Source: Deltaproteobacteria bacterium
Lineage (GTDB): Bacteria > Desulfobacterota > GWC2-55-46 > DRQE01
Assembly: GCA_011371515.1 (NCBI GenBank)
Contig: DRQE01000116.1
Coordinates: forward strand, 1-10,880
Direction of reading: 5' to 3'
DNA length: 10,880 bases
The notes beneath the pieces were generated by a model that was not told the DNA's origin, did no database searches, and saw only the letters and a list, made by a program, of their open reading frames with translations. Of the stretch, positions 1 to 7,072 are shown one piece after another. Every line of letters starts with the position of its first letter. Position 1 is the stretch's first letter. Position numbers and translations under genes: made by a program.

Positions 1-116
1 GGGCCATCCTTTGCCTTTATAACCCTGAAGCCAGACCTTTCAAGGTTGTACTCAAGAAGTGTTAGTATGTCAACCTCGTCATCAACGACCAGTATGAGCG
101 GGGCCTTCGGGCTCAT
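1..116 (-). CDS. Two-component response regulator, N-terminal receiver fragment (3' end outside the window)
   Basis: Only the first 38 codons are present, beginning at an ATG that overlaps the arsC-like stop (ATGA) and running off the window edge. The translation starts MSPKAPLILVVDDEVDI and continues LLEYNLERSGFRV to KAKDG. This is the start of a CheY-like receiver domain: hydrophobic beta-1 (LILVV), the acidic pair Asp12-Asp13 that binds magnesium, helix 1, and beta-2 leading to the ALA-DG type turn. The phosphoacceptor aspartate, expected near residue 55, and any output domain lie outside. The pattern LxYNLExxGF resembles OmpR/PhoB-type regulators, so a DNA-binding output is likely but not shown. 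Coupling to the upstream phosphatase-family gene suggests co-expression. Confidence 0.85.
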   Translation of the reverse strand, partial: MSPKAPLILVVDDEVDILTLLEYNLERSGFRVIKAKDG

Positions 117-532
117 AGTTTGTCTTCTTTTATCCTCTTTATGAGCTCTCTTACCTTCTTTTCTATATCTTCCCTTACCCGTACCATCACATCCCATGGT
201 TTGCCCAGCGGGTCTTCAATCTGCCAGTCTATACGCCTTGCCCTGACCTCTTCGTCCCAGAAGTAGTCCAGACTGTTGCACCCCATGGTGACCACCACAT
301 CTGCCCACAGGAGCATATCCTTTGTGAGCTGGTCAGATGTGTGTGTGGATATGTCTATGCCCACCTCACGCATTGCCTCTGTGGTGCTTCGGTTCACCAC
401 CCCAGAGGCGGCTGTACCTGCGCTCTTTACCTCTATAATGTCCCTGCCGTATCGCTTTGCAAAGCCCTCTGCCATCTGGCTACGGCAGGAGTTTCCAACA
501 CATACGAACAATACCCTCTTCTTTCTTGCCAT
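113..532 (-). CDS. ArsC-type low-molecular-weight phosphatase family protein (arsenate reductase or protein tyrosine phosphatase)
   Basis: This 139-residue cytoplasmic protein belongs to the LMW protein tyrosine phosphatase fold family, closest to thioredoxin-coupled ArsC. The phosphate-binding loop CVGNSCRSQMAEG gives the C-X5-R signature (Cys11, Arg17). The general-acid aspartate is in EDPLGKPW (Asp107). SAGT, EVGIDIS and HTSDQLT are shared with ArsC proteins. ArsC enzymes of this type relay electrons through two further cysteines, usually in TMGCGxxCP or a similar loop. Here the loop reads TMGCNSLDYFW, with Cys85 but no second cysteine, so true arsenate reductase activity is unproven and a phosphatase role is possible. 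The gene follows ftsZ after 23 bases with GGAGG eleven bases before the ATG. It ends in an ATGA overlap with a response regulator. No arsenical pump or ArsR is visible. Family is secure, function is not. Confidence 0.85.
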   Translation of the reverse strand: MARKKRVLFVCVGNSCRSQMAEGFAKRYGRDIIEVKSAGTAASGVVNRSTTEAMREVGIDISTHTSDQLTKDMLLWADVVVTMGCNSLDYFWDEEVRARRIDWQIEDPLGKPWDVMVRVREDIEKKVRELIKRIKEDKL

Positions 533-555
533 AGTCCCTGATGCCTCCAGCCCTG

Positions 556-1728
556 TCAGTCTGCCTGTTTCCTCAAGAATGTTGGGGTGTCGTATATGTC
601 GTCTTCATCCGTCGAGGGCTCGAAGGGATTTCTGTTCACCATGTCTCTTGGGGTAAGCTCCATCACATCCACATCGTCCTGCCTGCCCCTTCTCATGAAT
701 GCAGGCTTTTCGAGGTCTGTGTGTGGAGTAACGGCTATACCCGCTCCGCCGAACAGGGCTTTCTTCTCCTCCCTGCCGAGCCCCGTTGCTATAACCGTTA
801 CCCTTATCTCATCTGCCATGGTCTCATCTATGACAGCACCCATTATTATCGTTGCATCTGGGTCTGCCTCTTCGTGCACAAGGGCACTTGCCTCGTTTAT
901 GTCGTTAAGTGTGAGGTCTGAAGATCCGGTTATGTTTATGAGCACACCCTTTGCACCCTTTATGGATATGTCCTCAAGCAGCGGGCTCGATATTGCAAGC
1001 CTTGCGGCCTCTGCTCCTCTGTTCTCGCCCCTTGCAACACCGCTGCCCATGATTGCCTGACCCATCTCTGACATTATAGTCCTTACATCTGCAAAGTCCA
1101 CATTGACAAGGCCGGGCACGGTTATCACATCGGATATTCCCTTTACTGCCTGATAGAGCACCTCGTCCACCTTCTGGAATGCCTCCATTATGGTAGTGTT
1201 CTTGCCCACCACGGACAGCAGCCTCTGGTTGGGTATGGTTATAACTGTATCGACCACACCTTTAAGATTCTTTATGCCCTCCTCTGCTATACGCTGCTTT
1301 CTTCCGCCTTCCCAGACGAAGGGTTTTGTAACCACCGCAACAACCAGTGCACCACATTCCTTTGCCACCTCTGCCACCACCGGTGCTCCACCTGTACCCG
1401 TGCCTCCACCCATGCCAGCTGTTACAAATATCATGTCCGTGTCACGGCACATCTCGGCTATCTGGTCTCTGCTCTCCTCGGCAGCCTTTCTGCCCACATC
1501 AGGGTTTGCACCTGCACCAAGCCCCTTTGTAGCATTTAGACCAAGCTGTATCTTGGTGTCTGCAAGTGAGGCGTTGAGTGCCTGTATGTCCGTGTTTGCT
1601 GCTATGAACTCCACTCCATCAAGGCCAAGCCTTATCATGGTATTGATGGCGTTGCCTCCTCCACCACCAACACCTATGACCTTTATCTTTGCTCCCTTGT
1701 TGAACTCATCGACCATATCGAAGACCAT
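556..1728 (-). CDS. ftsZ: FtsZ, tubulin-like cell division GTPase
   Basis: FtsZ is the cytoplasmic GTPase that polymerises into the Z-ring and organises septal wall synthesis. The 390-residue sequence has the glycine-rich GTP loop [11 protein letters not shown] (19-29), the tubulin signature GGGTGTG (107-113) within [14 protein letters not shown], and the T7 synergy loop NVDFAD (209-214) whose two aspartates complete the GTPase site of the neighbouring subunit. The folded core ends near residue 320. A polar linker of about 55 residues follows, then the conserved C-terminal peptide [14 protein letters not shown] (377-390) that binds FtsA and other tethers; it closely resembles the proteobacterial version. 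The ATG has a near-perfect AAGGAGG site seven bases upstream. A second in-frame ATG four codons in is possible but less well placed. No frameshift or missing catalytic residue is seen. Confidence 0.98.
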   Translation of the reverse strand: MVFDMVDEFNKGAKIKVIGVGGGGGNAINTMIRLGLDGVEFIAANTDIQALNASLADTKIQLGLNATKGLGAGANPDVGRKAAEESRDQIAEMCRDTDMIFVTAGMGGGTGTGGAPVVAEVAKECGALVVAVVTKPFVWEGGRKQRIAEEGIKNLKGVVDTVITIPNQRLLSVVGKNTTIMEAFQKVDEVLYQAVKGISDVITVPGLVNVDFADVRTIMSEMGQAIMGSGVARGENRGAEAARLAISSPLLEDISIKGAKGVLINITGSSDLTLNDINEASALVHEEADPDATIIMGAVIDETMADEIRVTVIATGLGREEKKALFGGAGIAVTPHTDLEKPAFMRRGRQDDVDVMELTPRDMVNRNPFEPSTDEDDIYDTPTFLRKQAD

Positions 1729-1735
1729 GGCATCC

Positions 1736-1742
1736 CCTCCTT
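1736..1742 (-). promoter_or_regulatory. Strong Shine-Dalgarno site of ftsZ
   Basis: On the minus strand this reads AAGGAGG, seven bases fully complementary to the usual 16S rRNA anti-Shine-Dalgarno tail. It lies seven bases before the ftsZ ATG, inside the 28-base ftsA-ftsZ gap. It is the best ribosome binding site in the window and decides the ftsZ start. It fits the known need for much more FtsZ than FtsA, although the expression effect is inferred. Confidence 0.8.
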
Positions 1743-1756
1743 TTTAGTTTAAGGTT

Positions 1757-2986
1757 TTAACCGAAGAATTCCTTTACCCAACCTTTCATTCTGTAGACTA
1801 TCTTGGAGAATACATTATTGGTATCCCTGCCGAAGCGAGTCTCTGTGGAGTGCTTCACCCCGTACCTTACAAGCCCCACGGCAGTGGAATACATGGGGTT
1901 CTGAACCACATCGACAAGGCCTGTAATCCCCTCGGGCGTGCCCCTTCTTACAGGCAGCCCGAAGACCTGCTCGGCAAGCTCCACCATACCCTGCATGGAA
2001 GAGGTTCCACCTGTGAGCACAAGCCCCGAGGATATGAACCTCTCGTAGCCTGACTTAAGTATCTCCCTTTTTATTATCTCGAACATCTCCTCTATCCTTG
2101 GCTCTATTATCTCTGCAAGAAGCCTTCGTGAGACCGTCCTTGGCCTGTGCCCGCCCACGGGATTTACCTCGAAGGTCTCCGAGTCATCAACCATGTCGGC
2201 TATGGCACAGCCCTGTTTCTTCTTTATCTTCTCTGCCTCTGTTGTGGGGGTGCGAAGCCCAACGGCTATATCGTTTGTAACCTGATTTCCTCCGAGAGAT
2301 ATGACGGTGGTGTACTTTATGGTGCCACCGTGGAATATTGCAATGTCTGTCGTGCCGCCTCCTATGTCTATAAGTGCCACTCCAAGGTCTCTTTCGTCCT
2401 GTGTGAGCACTGCCTCGCTGCTTGCTATCTGCTGCAGCACTATGTCTGCCACATCGAGGCCAGCCTTGTTGGCACACTTTACTATATTCTGTGCCGATGT
2501 TACTGCAGCCGTCACTATGTGCACCTTTACCTCAAGCCTTACGCCACTCATCCCAAGGGGCTCGTGTATACCTCCCTGATCATCTATGATGTATTCCTGC
2601 GGAATTACATGGATAACCTCTCTGTCGGGTGGTATGGCAACTGCCTGTGCTGCCTCTATGACCCTGTCTATATCGGTTCTGGTGATTTCTCCGTCCTTTA
2701 CGGCTATCACACCATGGCTGTTGAACCCGTGTATGTGTCCGCCCGATATGCCGGCATAGACTCTACTTATCTCGCAGCCTGCCATAAGTTCTGCATCCTC
2801 TATTGCCTTCTTTATGCAGTCCACAGTACTCTCAATATTGACCACCACACCCTTTCTGAGCCCTGTAGATGGATGGGTCCCTATACCTATGATTTCGAGC
2901 CCATCCTTTGTGTCTTCGCCCACCACGGCACATACCTTTGTTGTGCCCACATCAAGCCCCACCACTATGTTGTCTCGCTTCGCCAT
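1757..2986 (-). CDS. ftsA: FtsA, actin-like membrane anchor of the Z-ring
   Basis: FtsA is a cytoplasmic actin-fold ATPase that polymerises under the membrane, binds the FtsZ C-terminal peptide and recruits later divisome proteins. At 409 residues it is of usual size. ATP-binding segments of the actin/Hsp70 superfamily are visible: phosphate-1 GLDVGTTKV (10-18), phosphate-2 LIDIGGGTTD (205-214) and adenosine LTGGTSSMQG (324-333). The FtsA-specific 1C region lies at about 86-170 and replaces the actin 1B domain. The last seventeen residues (SKIVYRMKGWVKEFFG) form a likely amphipathic helix with alternating hydrophobic and basic residues, the expected membrane-targeting sequence. The start shares one base with the ftsQ stop (TAATG), and AAGGGGGG lies eight bases upstream. 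The gene is followed after 28 bases by ftsZ, the near-universal pairing. Confidence 0.97.
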   Translation of the reverse strand: MAKRDNIVVGLDVGTTKVCAVVGEDTKDGLEIIGIGTHPSTGLRKGVVVNIESTVDCIKKAIEDAELMAGCEISRVYAGISGGHIHGFNSHGVIAVKDGEITRTDIDRVIEAAQAVAIPPDREVIHVIPQEYIIDDQGGIHEPLGMSGVRLEVKVHIVTAAVTSAQNIVKCANKAGLDVADIVLQQIASSEAVLTQDERDLGVALIDIGGGTTDIAIFHGGTIKYTTVISLGGNQVTNDIAVGLRTPTTEAEKIKKKQGCAIADMVDDSETFEVNPVGGHRPRTVSRRLLAEIIEPRIEEMFEIIKREILKSGYERFISSGLVLTGGTSSMQGMVELAEQVFGLPVRRGTPEGITGLVDVVQNPMYSTAVGLVRYGVKHSTETRFGRDTNNVFSKIVYRMKGWVKEFFG

Positions 2987-3816
2987 TAACCCATCCCCCC
3001 TTCCTTACTGGCTTCAGGGGTGTCAAGTCCTACAACCACCCCTCTGTAGTCGTTAAGGTTTATGTACTTTATACCTGTCATATCTCCTCCTCTTGCCTCG
3101 AGAAACCTTGCAAGACGAACAAACTTTTTTTCAAAATCCTCTCTGCCAATAAGTATCTTCACCCCTTCGTTGCGGGTTACCAGCGTGTAACCCTTAACCC
3201 TGTCCACATGCACCTCTGAAAGGCTGTCAGGGGTAAGCTCTCCTGAAAGAGCCACCATGTGTAAAAACCCAAGCACTCCTGATATGGCATCTCTGAGCCC
3301 ACTTTCATCGAGTTCTTCAAGTCCTGTTATAATGGGTAGAGAGATGCCATCCTTTACGGAATACCTCTTGAAGGGCTCACCACTTTCGTCAACAAGATAG
3401 AGCCCATCGAGCCTTACTATGGCAACAGGTACCCTCTCTTCAACAACCACCTCCAGTGTGTCGGGAAGAATCCTTCTTATGGACGCACTCTTTACAAAAG
3501 GCTCTTCTTCAACGAGTAGGGTAGCCTTCTTTACATCGAATGCCAGTATGTTCTTTTCGCCCTCTGCGAGTATCTTTTCCACCAGTGCCTCCTTCGATAC
3601 CAGCCTTAACCCATCCACCTTTATCTTCTTTATCTCAAGGTATGGAGTTCTGAGAAGCTCTCCATAGACTGTCCATACCCCGCCAAGTATAAGCACAAGC
3701 ACCACAACAGGCGAAAGCACCCCGAGGGCTTTTCTGCCTGCCACAATGAGCCTGTCCTTAAAAGGTGTCCCTCTTTTTCTGTTTCTTCTCTGTCTTCTTC
3801 TACCCCTTTTCAGCAT
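2986..3816 (-). CDS. ftsQ: FtsQ, POTRA-domain division protein
   Basis: FtsQ (DivIB family) is a bitopic inner-membrane protein that joins the early ring to the FtsB/FtsL/FtsW/FtsI machinery. The 276-residue sequence has a strongly basic cytoplasmic tail with ten Lys/Arg in the first fifteen residues, then one membrane helix (about 31-51, GVLSPVVVLVLILGGVWTVY). A POTRA domain follows (about 60-129, EIKKIKVDGLRLVS to VVVEERVPVAIV), then the FtsQ beta domain ending at KYINLNDYRGVVVGL (250-264). Sequence conservation in this family is low, so the call rests on architecture plus position between ddl and ftsA. The ATG is firm as the upstream limit because an in-frame TAA lies two codons before it. 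It starts inside ddl (7-base overlap) and ends in a TAATG junction with ftsA. Confidence 0.94.
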   Translation of the reverse strand: MLKRGRRRQRRNRKRGTPFKDRLIVAGRKALGVLSPVVVLVLILGGVWTVYGELLRTPYLEIKKIKVDGLRLVSKEALVEKILAEGEKNILAFDVKKATLLVEEEPFVKSASIRRILPDTLEVVVEERVPVAIVRLDGLYLVDESGEPFKRYSVKDGISLPIITGLEELDESGLRDAISGVLGFLHMVALSGELTPDSLSEVHVDRVKGYTLVTRNEGVKILIGREDFEKKFVRLARFLEARGGDMTGIKYINLNDYRGVVVGLDTPEASKEGGMG

Positions 3817-4751
3817 CCTTTAAGCCCTGCATCGAAGAGTATACTTTCGACCAGTGCCGCATAGCCCACACCTGCAGAGGCTGCTGCCATGGGGAAAAGG
3901 CTCGTCTCTGTCATTCCCGGCACTGTGTTGACCTCAAGCACATAGGGCTTTCCGTCGTATGTAAGTATTACGTCAACCCTTGCCCCTCCCCTGCAACCAA
4001 GCCCTGCGTACGCCCTGTAGGCAATAGCCTTTATCTCTTCTTCCTCTTCCATCTTAAGAAGGGCTGGCACCTTGAAGTCTGCCTCACCTTTCATGTACTT
4101 TGCCCTGAAGTTGTAGATTTCCTCCTTCGGCAGTATCTCAACTATAGGGAATATGGTATCTCCCAGTATGGCAACGGTGAGCTCTCTGCCTTCCATGAAG
4201 CGTTCCACTATGACTGTATCATCATGCTCAAGGGCTTCTCTTACTGCCTCATGGTAATAGAGCCTGTCTGTTACAAGGCTCACCCCTATGGTTGAGCCCT
4301 GTGAGGCAGGCTTCACTATAAGGGGCGGATCAAATGGTGGCTCACCAAGGGTGCCATCATTTATCACACGATAGGGTGGCGTGGGGATTCTGTGATGTTC
4401 AAAGAAGACCTTTGCAGCCACCTTGTTCATACATATGGCACTGGTGAGCACTCCACTGCCTGTATAGGGTATGTGCATCATCTCAAGGAGCCCCTGTATT
4501 AGGCCATCTTCACCGTATCTGCCGTGGAGTGCAACGAATGCCACCTCTATCTTCTCCTCAATAAGTCTTTTTGCTATGTCCCTATCCACATCTATTGCCA
4601 CAGCCTTGTAGCCTCGCTCATCGAGTGCCTTCTTTACAGAAAGCCCGCTTTTTATGGAAATCTCTCTTTCCTCCGAGAGTCCGCCCATCAGCACGCCTAT
4701 GGTCTTGTTTATGAAATACTCTCTTTTCTCCTCTATATCCTGCCTTATCAT
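3810..4751 (-). CDS. ddl: D-alanine:D-alanine ligase (DdlB-type)
   Basis: Ddl is the cytoplasmic ATP-grasp ligase making D-Ala-D-Ala, the dipeptide that MurF adds to the stem peptide. The product has 313 residues. Family motifs are GGLSEEREIS (23-32) with the substrate-binding glutamate, LHGRYGEDG (75-83), YTGSG (96-100), KPASQGSTIGV (147-157) and EVNTVPGMTETSLFP (273-287). In the omega-loop region IYNFRAKYMKG, the Lys-Tyr pair (tyrosine 219) matches the tyrosine of D-Ala-D-Ala ligases, so a VanA-like D-lactate ligase is unlikely by inference. About 17 residues precede the first beta strand, longer than in E. coli DdlB, and no alternative start codon occurs within that extension. It overlaps murB by four bases and ftsQ by seven. 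Its position between murB and ftsQ is the classical Gram-negative one. Confidence 0.96.
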   Translation of the reverse strand: MIRQDIEEKREYFINKTIGVLMGGLSEEREISIKSGLSVKKALDERGYKAVAIDVDRDIAKRLIEEKIEVAFVALHGRYGEDGLIQGLLEMMHIPYTGSGVLTSAICMNKVAAKVFFEHHRIPTPPYRVINDGTLGEPPFDPPLIVKPASQGSTIGVSLVTDRLYYHEAVREALEHDDTVIVERFMEGRELTVAILGDTIFPIVEILPKEEIYNFRAKYMKGEADFKVPALLKMEEEEEIKAIAYRAYAGLGCRGGARVDVILTYDGKPYVLEVNTVPGMTETSLFPMAAASAGVGYAALVESILFDAGLKGC

Positions 4752-5665
4752 CTTGTCAAACTTTCGCCTATAACCTTTATTTCCGGCTCAAGCATGATGC
4801 CCGTTTTTGCAAAGACCCTGTCCCTCATGAGGGCTATAAGGTTGAGCACATCTGTGGCACGGGCATTGCCTGTGTTGACTATGTAATTTGCATGCACCTC
4901 TGAAATCTTTGCATCTCCAGAGCTTACTCCTTTAAGGCCTGCCTCTTCTATGAGTTTGCCTGCCGCCACCCCTTCAGGATTTTTAAATATGGAGCCCGCA
5001 CTGGGAAGCCCTATGGGTGTTGTCTTATCACGCCTTTTTCTGAACTCTTTCATCTTCTCCTCTATGGCTTTTCTGTCAGCCCTTCTGAACTTCATGTGCA
5101 CATTCACTATTACCGCATCTTCAGGAAGTTCCGTATGCCTGTAGGCAAACCCAATATCTGCCTTTGGGATGAAGCCCTTCTTGCCCCTGCGGCCTATCAC
5201 CTCTACGCCTTCCACAACATCCTTCATCTCCGAACCATAGGCACCTGCGTTCATGTATACGGCTCCACCAACTGTTGCTGGAATTCCTGCTGCAAACTCA
5301 ATGCCACTTAACCCTCTTTCTGCACACTCTCTGCAAAGTGTAGAAAGCCTCACTCCTGCCCCCACCACTGCCCTTTCATCGTCGAGCCAGCTTATATCGG
5401 TAAATCCCTCTGTTATGTTCACCACTATGCCCCTTATACCACCATCTCTTACCAGTATGTTCGAGCCTGCCCCTATCACATAGACCTTGAACCCCTTTGC
5501 GCCTGCAAAGGATAGAAGGTGTTTAAGGTCTGCCTCGTCTTTTGGAAATGCCATAACATCAGCAGGCCCACCAATTCTCAATGTGGTATATTCCTTCATG
5601 GGCACATTGAATAGCACCCTGCCCTTGAAACTCTCGACAAATAGAAGTTTGTACTGCTCTGCCAT
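4748..5665 (-). CDS. murB: MurB, UDP-N-acetylenolpyruvoylglucosamine reductase
   Basis: MurB is the cytoplasmic FAD-dependent reductase that converts UDP-GlcNAc-enolpyruvate to UDP-MurNAc with NADPH, so it makes the substrate of MurC, encoded just upstream. The product has 305 residues from this start. Visible FAD-binding motifs are TTLRIGGPAD near the N-terminus, GAGSNILVRDGG and GIPATVGGAVYMNAGAYG. Catalytic landmarks are the YRHTEL arginine, the serine within SAGSIFKNP, and the C-terminal LEPEIKVIG acid cluster. Length and the SAGSIFKNP context suggest the shorter type II MurB rather than the roughly 340-residue E. coli form. The start is uncertain. The ATG at 5665 lies eight bases after the murC stop. 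A TTG at 5677, adding four residues, would give a TTGA overlap with murC. Neither has a good Shine-Dalgarno. The 3' end overlaps ddl by four bases (ATGA). Confidence 0.95.
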   Translation of the reverse strand: MAEQYKLLFVESFKGRVLFNVPMKEYTTLRIGGPADVMAFPKDEADLKHLLSFAGAKGFKVYVIGAGSNILVRDGGIRGIVVNITEGFTDISWLDDERAVVGAGVRLSTLCRECAERGLSGIEFAAGIPATVGGAVYMNAGAYGSEMKDVVEGVEVIGRRGKKGFIPKADIGFAYRHTELPEDAVIVNVHMKFRRADRKAIEEKMKEFRKRRDKTTPIGLPSAGSIFKNPEGVAAGKLIEEAGLKGVSSGDAKISEVHANYIVNTGNARATDVLNLIALMRDRVFAKTGIMLEPEIKVIGESLTR

Positions 5666-5673
5666 AATGTCTT

Positions 5674-7068
5674 TCAACCTGTTGCTACTGAATTCCTTTT
5701 TTCAAGAAGCCTTATGAATCTTTCCCCTGCCTGCCATATATCCCCCGCCCCGAGGGTTATCACCATGTCTCCCCTTCTCACCGCTGATTCAAGAAACAGG
5801 GCTACATCCTTCGACCTCTCTATGTAATGGATGTTTCTGTAGCCCGCCTCCTTCATCGCCTCATACAGTGCCTTTGAGCTTACCCCCTCTATGGGTTCCT
5901 CGCCTGCTGGATATATCTCGGTAAGTACCACCACATCGGCATCCGAGAAGGCATGGACAAAGTCCATAAAGAGATCCCTCGTTCTGGAATACCTGTGGGG
6001 CTGAAAGACTGCAACGGTCCTTCTCTGCCAGTTCTTCTTTATTGCTCCAAGCACAGCCCTTATCTCTACAGGATGATGCCCGTAATCGTCCACCACAAGC
6101 ACACCCCCTATATCTGCCTTTATCTGAAACCTTCTTTCAACACCTCTAAAGCTACGGAGCCCTTCGACTATCTTCTCTTTATCTATTTCAAGCTCAAGGG
6201 CTATGCCAACGGCTGCAAGGGCATTGCACACATTGTGTTCACCGGGAAGCCCTATCTCTACCCTTCCGAGCAACTCCTCTTCTGCCACAACATCGAATCT
6301 GGTTCTACCCCTTTTCTGTTCCACTGCTGTTGCGTGTATATCTGCCTGTGGTGAAAGCCCGTAGGTGCGATATCTTCTCTTTACCTGTGGAAGTATATCC
6401 TGTATTACAGGGTGATCGAAGTAAAGCAGTGTGCATCCGTAGAAGGGCACCCTGTTTGCAAACTCCACATATGCCCTTTTGACCTCATCCATATCCCTGT
6501 AGTGCTCCATATGTTCCCTGTCTATGTTGGTTATCACAGAGAGCACCGGCGAGAGTTTTAGGAAAGAGCCATCGCTTTCGTCCGCCTCTGCAACGAGGAA
6601 CTCTCCGCCACCAAGTCTTGCGTTAGAGCCTGTTGAAAGAAGCCTTCCGCCTATGACAACCGTTGGGTCAAGCCCTGCAGCAGAGAGTATGCTTGCCACC
6701 ATCGAGGTGGTCGTGGTCTTACCGTGTGTGCCTGCAATGGCAATACCGTACTTCATGCGCATAAGCTCTGAGAGCATCTCTGCCCTCGGGATTATGGGTA
6801 TGCCGAGCCTTCTCGCCTCTTCGAGCTCGGGGTTGTCCATCCTTACGGCAGAGGAATAGACCACACAGTCTGCCTCTTTTATGTTGCCTCTTGCGTGTCC
6901 CTCGTATACAAGGGCACCCAGTGAGGCAAGCCTCTCTGTAACCTTGCTCTTTCTAAGGTCAGAGCCTGTAACCCTGTAGCCCATATTGAGCAGCACCTCT
7001 GCAATGCCACTCATCCCGCTGCCACCAATACCTACAAAGTGTATGTTCTTTATTCTTCCTCTAAACAT
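5674..7068 (-). CDS. murC: MurC, UDP-N-acetylmuramate:L-alanine ligase
   Basis: MurC starts stem-peptide assembly by joining L-alanine to UDP-MurNAc in the cytoplasm, consuming ATP. The 464-residue length is typical. The N-terminal domain begins with the UDP-binding loop VGIGGSGMSGIA (12-23). The central ATPase domain has the P-loop GTHGKTTTTS (113-122), where the histidine is MurC-typical, then EADESDGSF (161-169), NIDREHMEHY (181-190) and HNVCNALAA (278-286). The C-terminal domain carries DDYGHHP (327-333), FQPHRYSRT (355-363) and LGAGDIW (439-445). The GTHGK and YGHHP motifs separate it from MurD, MurE, MurF and Mpl; Mpl is also unlikely given the place beside murG and murB. The ATG is preceded by AAAGGATAGGCGG. 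MurC makes the substrate of MurD, which is encoded three genes upstream. Confidence 0.97.
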   Translation of the reverse strand: MFRGRIKNIHFVGIGGSGMSGIAEVLLNMGYRVTGSDLRKSKVTERLASLGALVYEGHARGNIKEADCVVYSSAVRMDNPELEEARRLGIPIIPRAEMLSELMRMKYGIAIAGTHGKTTTTSMVASILSAAGLDPTVVIGGRLLSTGSNARLGGGEFLVAEADESDGSFLKLSPVLSVITNIDREHMEHYRDMDEVKRAYVEFANRVPFYGCTLLYFDHPVIQDILPQVKRRYRTYGLSPQADIHATAVEQKRGRTRFDVVAEEELLGRVEIGLPGEHNVCNALAAVGIALELEIDKEKIVEGLRSFRGVERRFQIKADIGGVLVVDDYGHHPVEIRAVLGAIKKNWQRRTVAVFQPHRYSRTRDLFMDFVHAFSDADVVVLTEIYPAGEEPIEGVSSKALYEAMKEAGYRNIHYIERSKDVALFLESAVRRGDMVITLGAGDIWQAGERFIRLLEKRNSVATG

Positions 7069-7072
7069 CCGC

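Noticed and set aside
541..1747. Several plus-strand open frames of 126-185 codons opposite ftsZ
   Set aside because: All are antisense to a well-conserved FtsZ, with low-complexity Ser/Pro/Thr or Cys/Tyr composition typical of shadow frames and no supporting ribosome site or family motif.
1729..1756. Possible internal ftsZ promoter in the ftsA-ftsZ gap
   Set aside because: The gap is only 28 bases and is filled by the Shine-Dalgarno region; no -35/-10 pair can be supported. A promoter inside ftsA cannot be excluded by eye.
2187..2477. A 96-codon minus-strand frame inside ftsA
   Set aside because: It is an out-of-frame reading of ftsA; its Arg/His/Ser-rich sequence has no motif, and the in-frame FtsA phosphate-2 segment occupies the same bases.
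2147..2989. A 280-codon plus-strand open frame opposite ftsA
   Set aside because: It lies wholly antisense to ftsA, is rich in Cys, Tyr and His with no recognisable domain, and follows from the codon bias of ftsA. FtsA motifs are intact on the other strand.
3810..4751. Possible vancomycin-resistance-type D-Ala-D-Lac ligase
   Set aside because: The omega-loop Lys-Tyr pair matches D-Ala-D-Ala ligases, and no vanH, vanX or similar genes are present.
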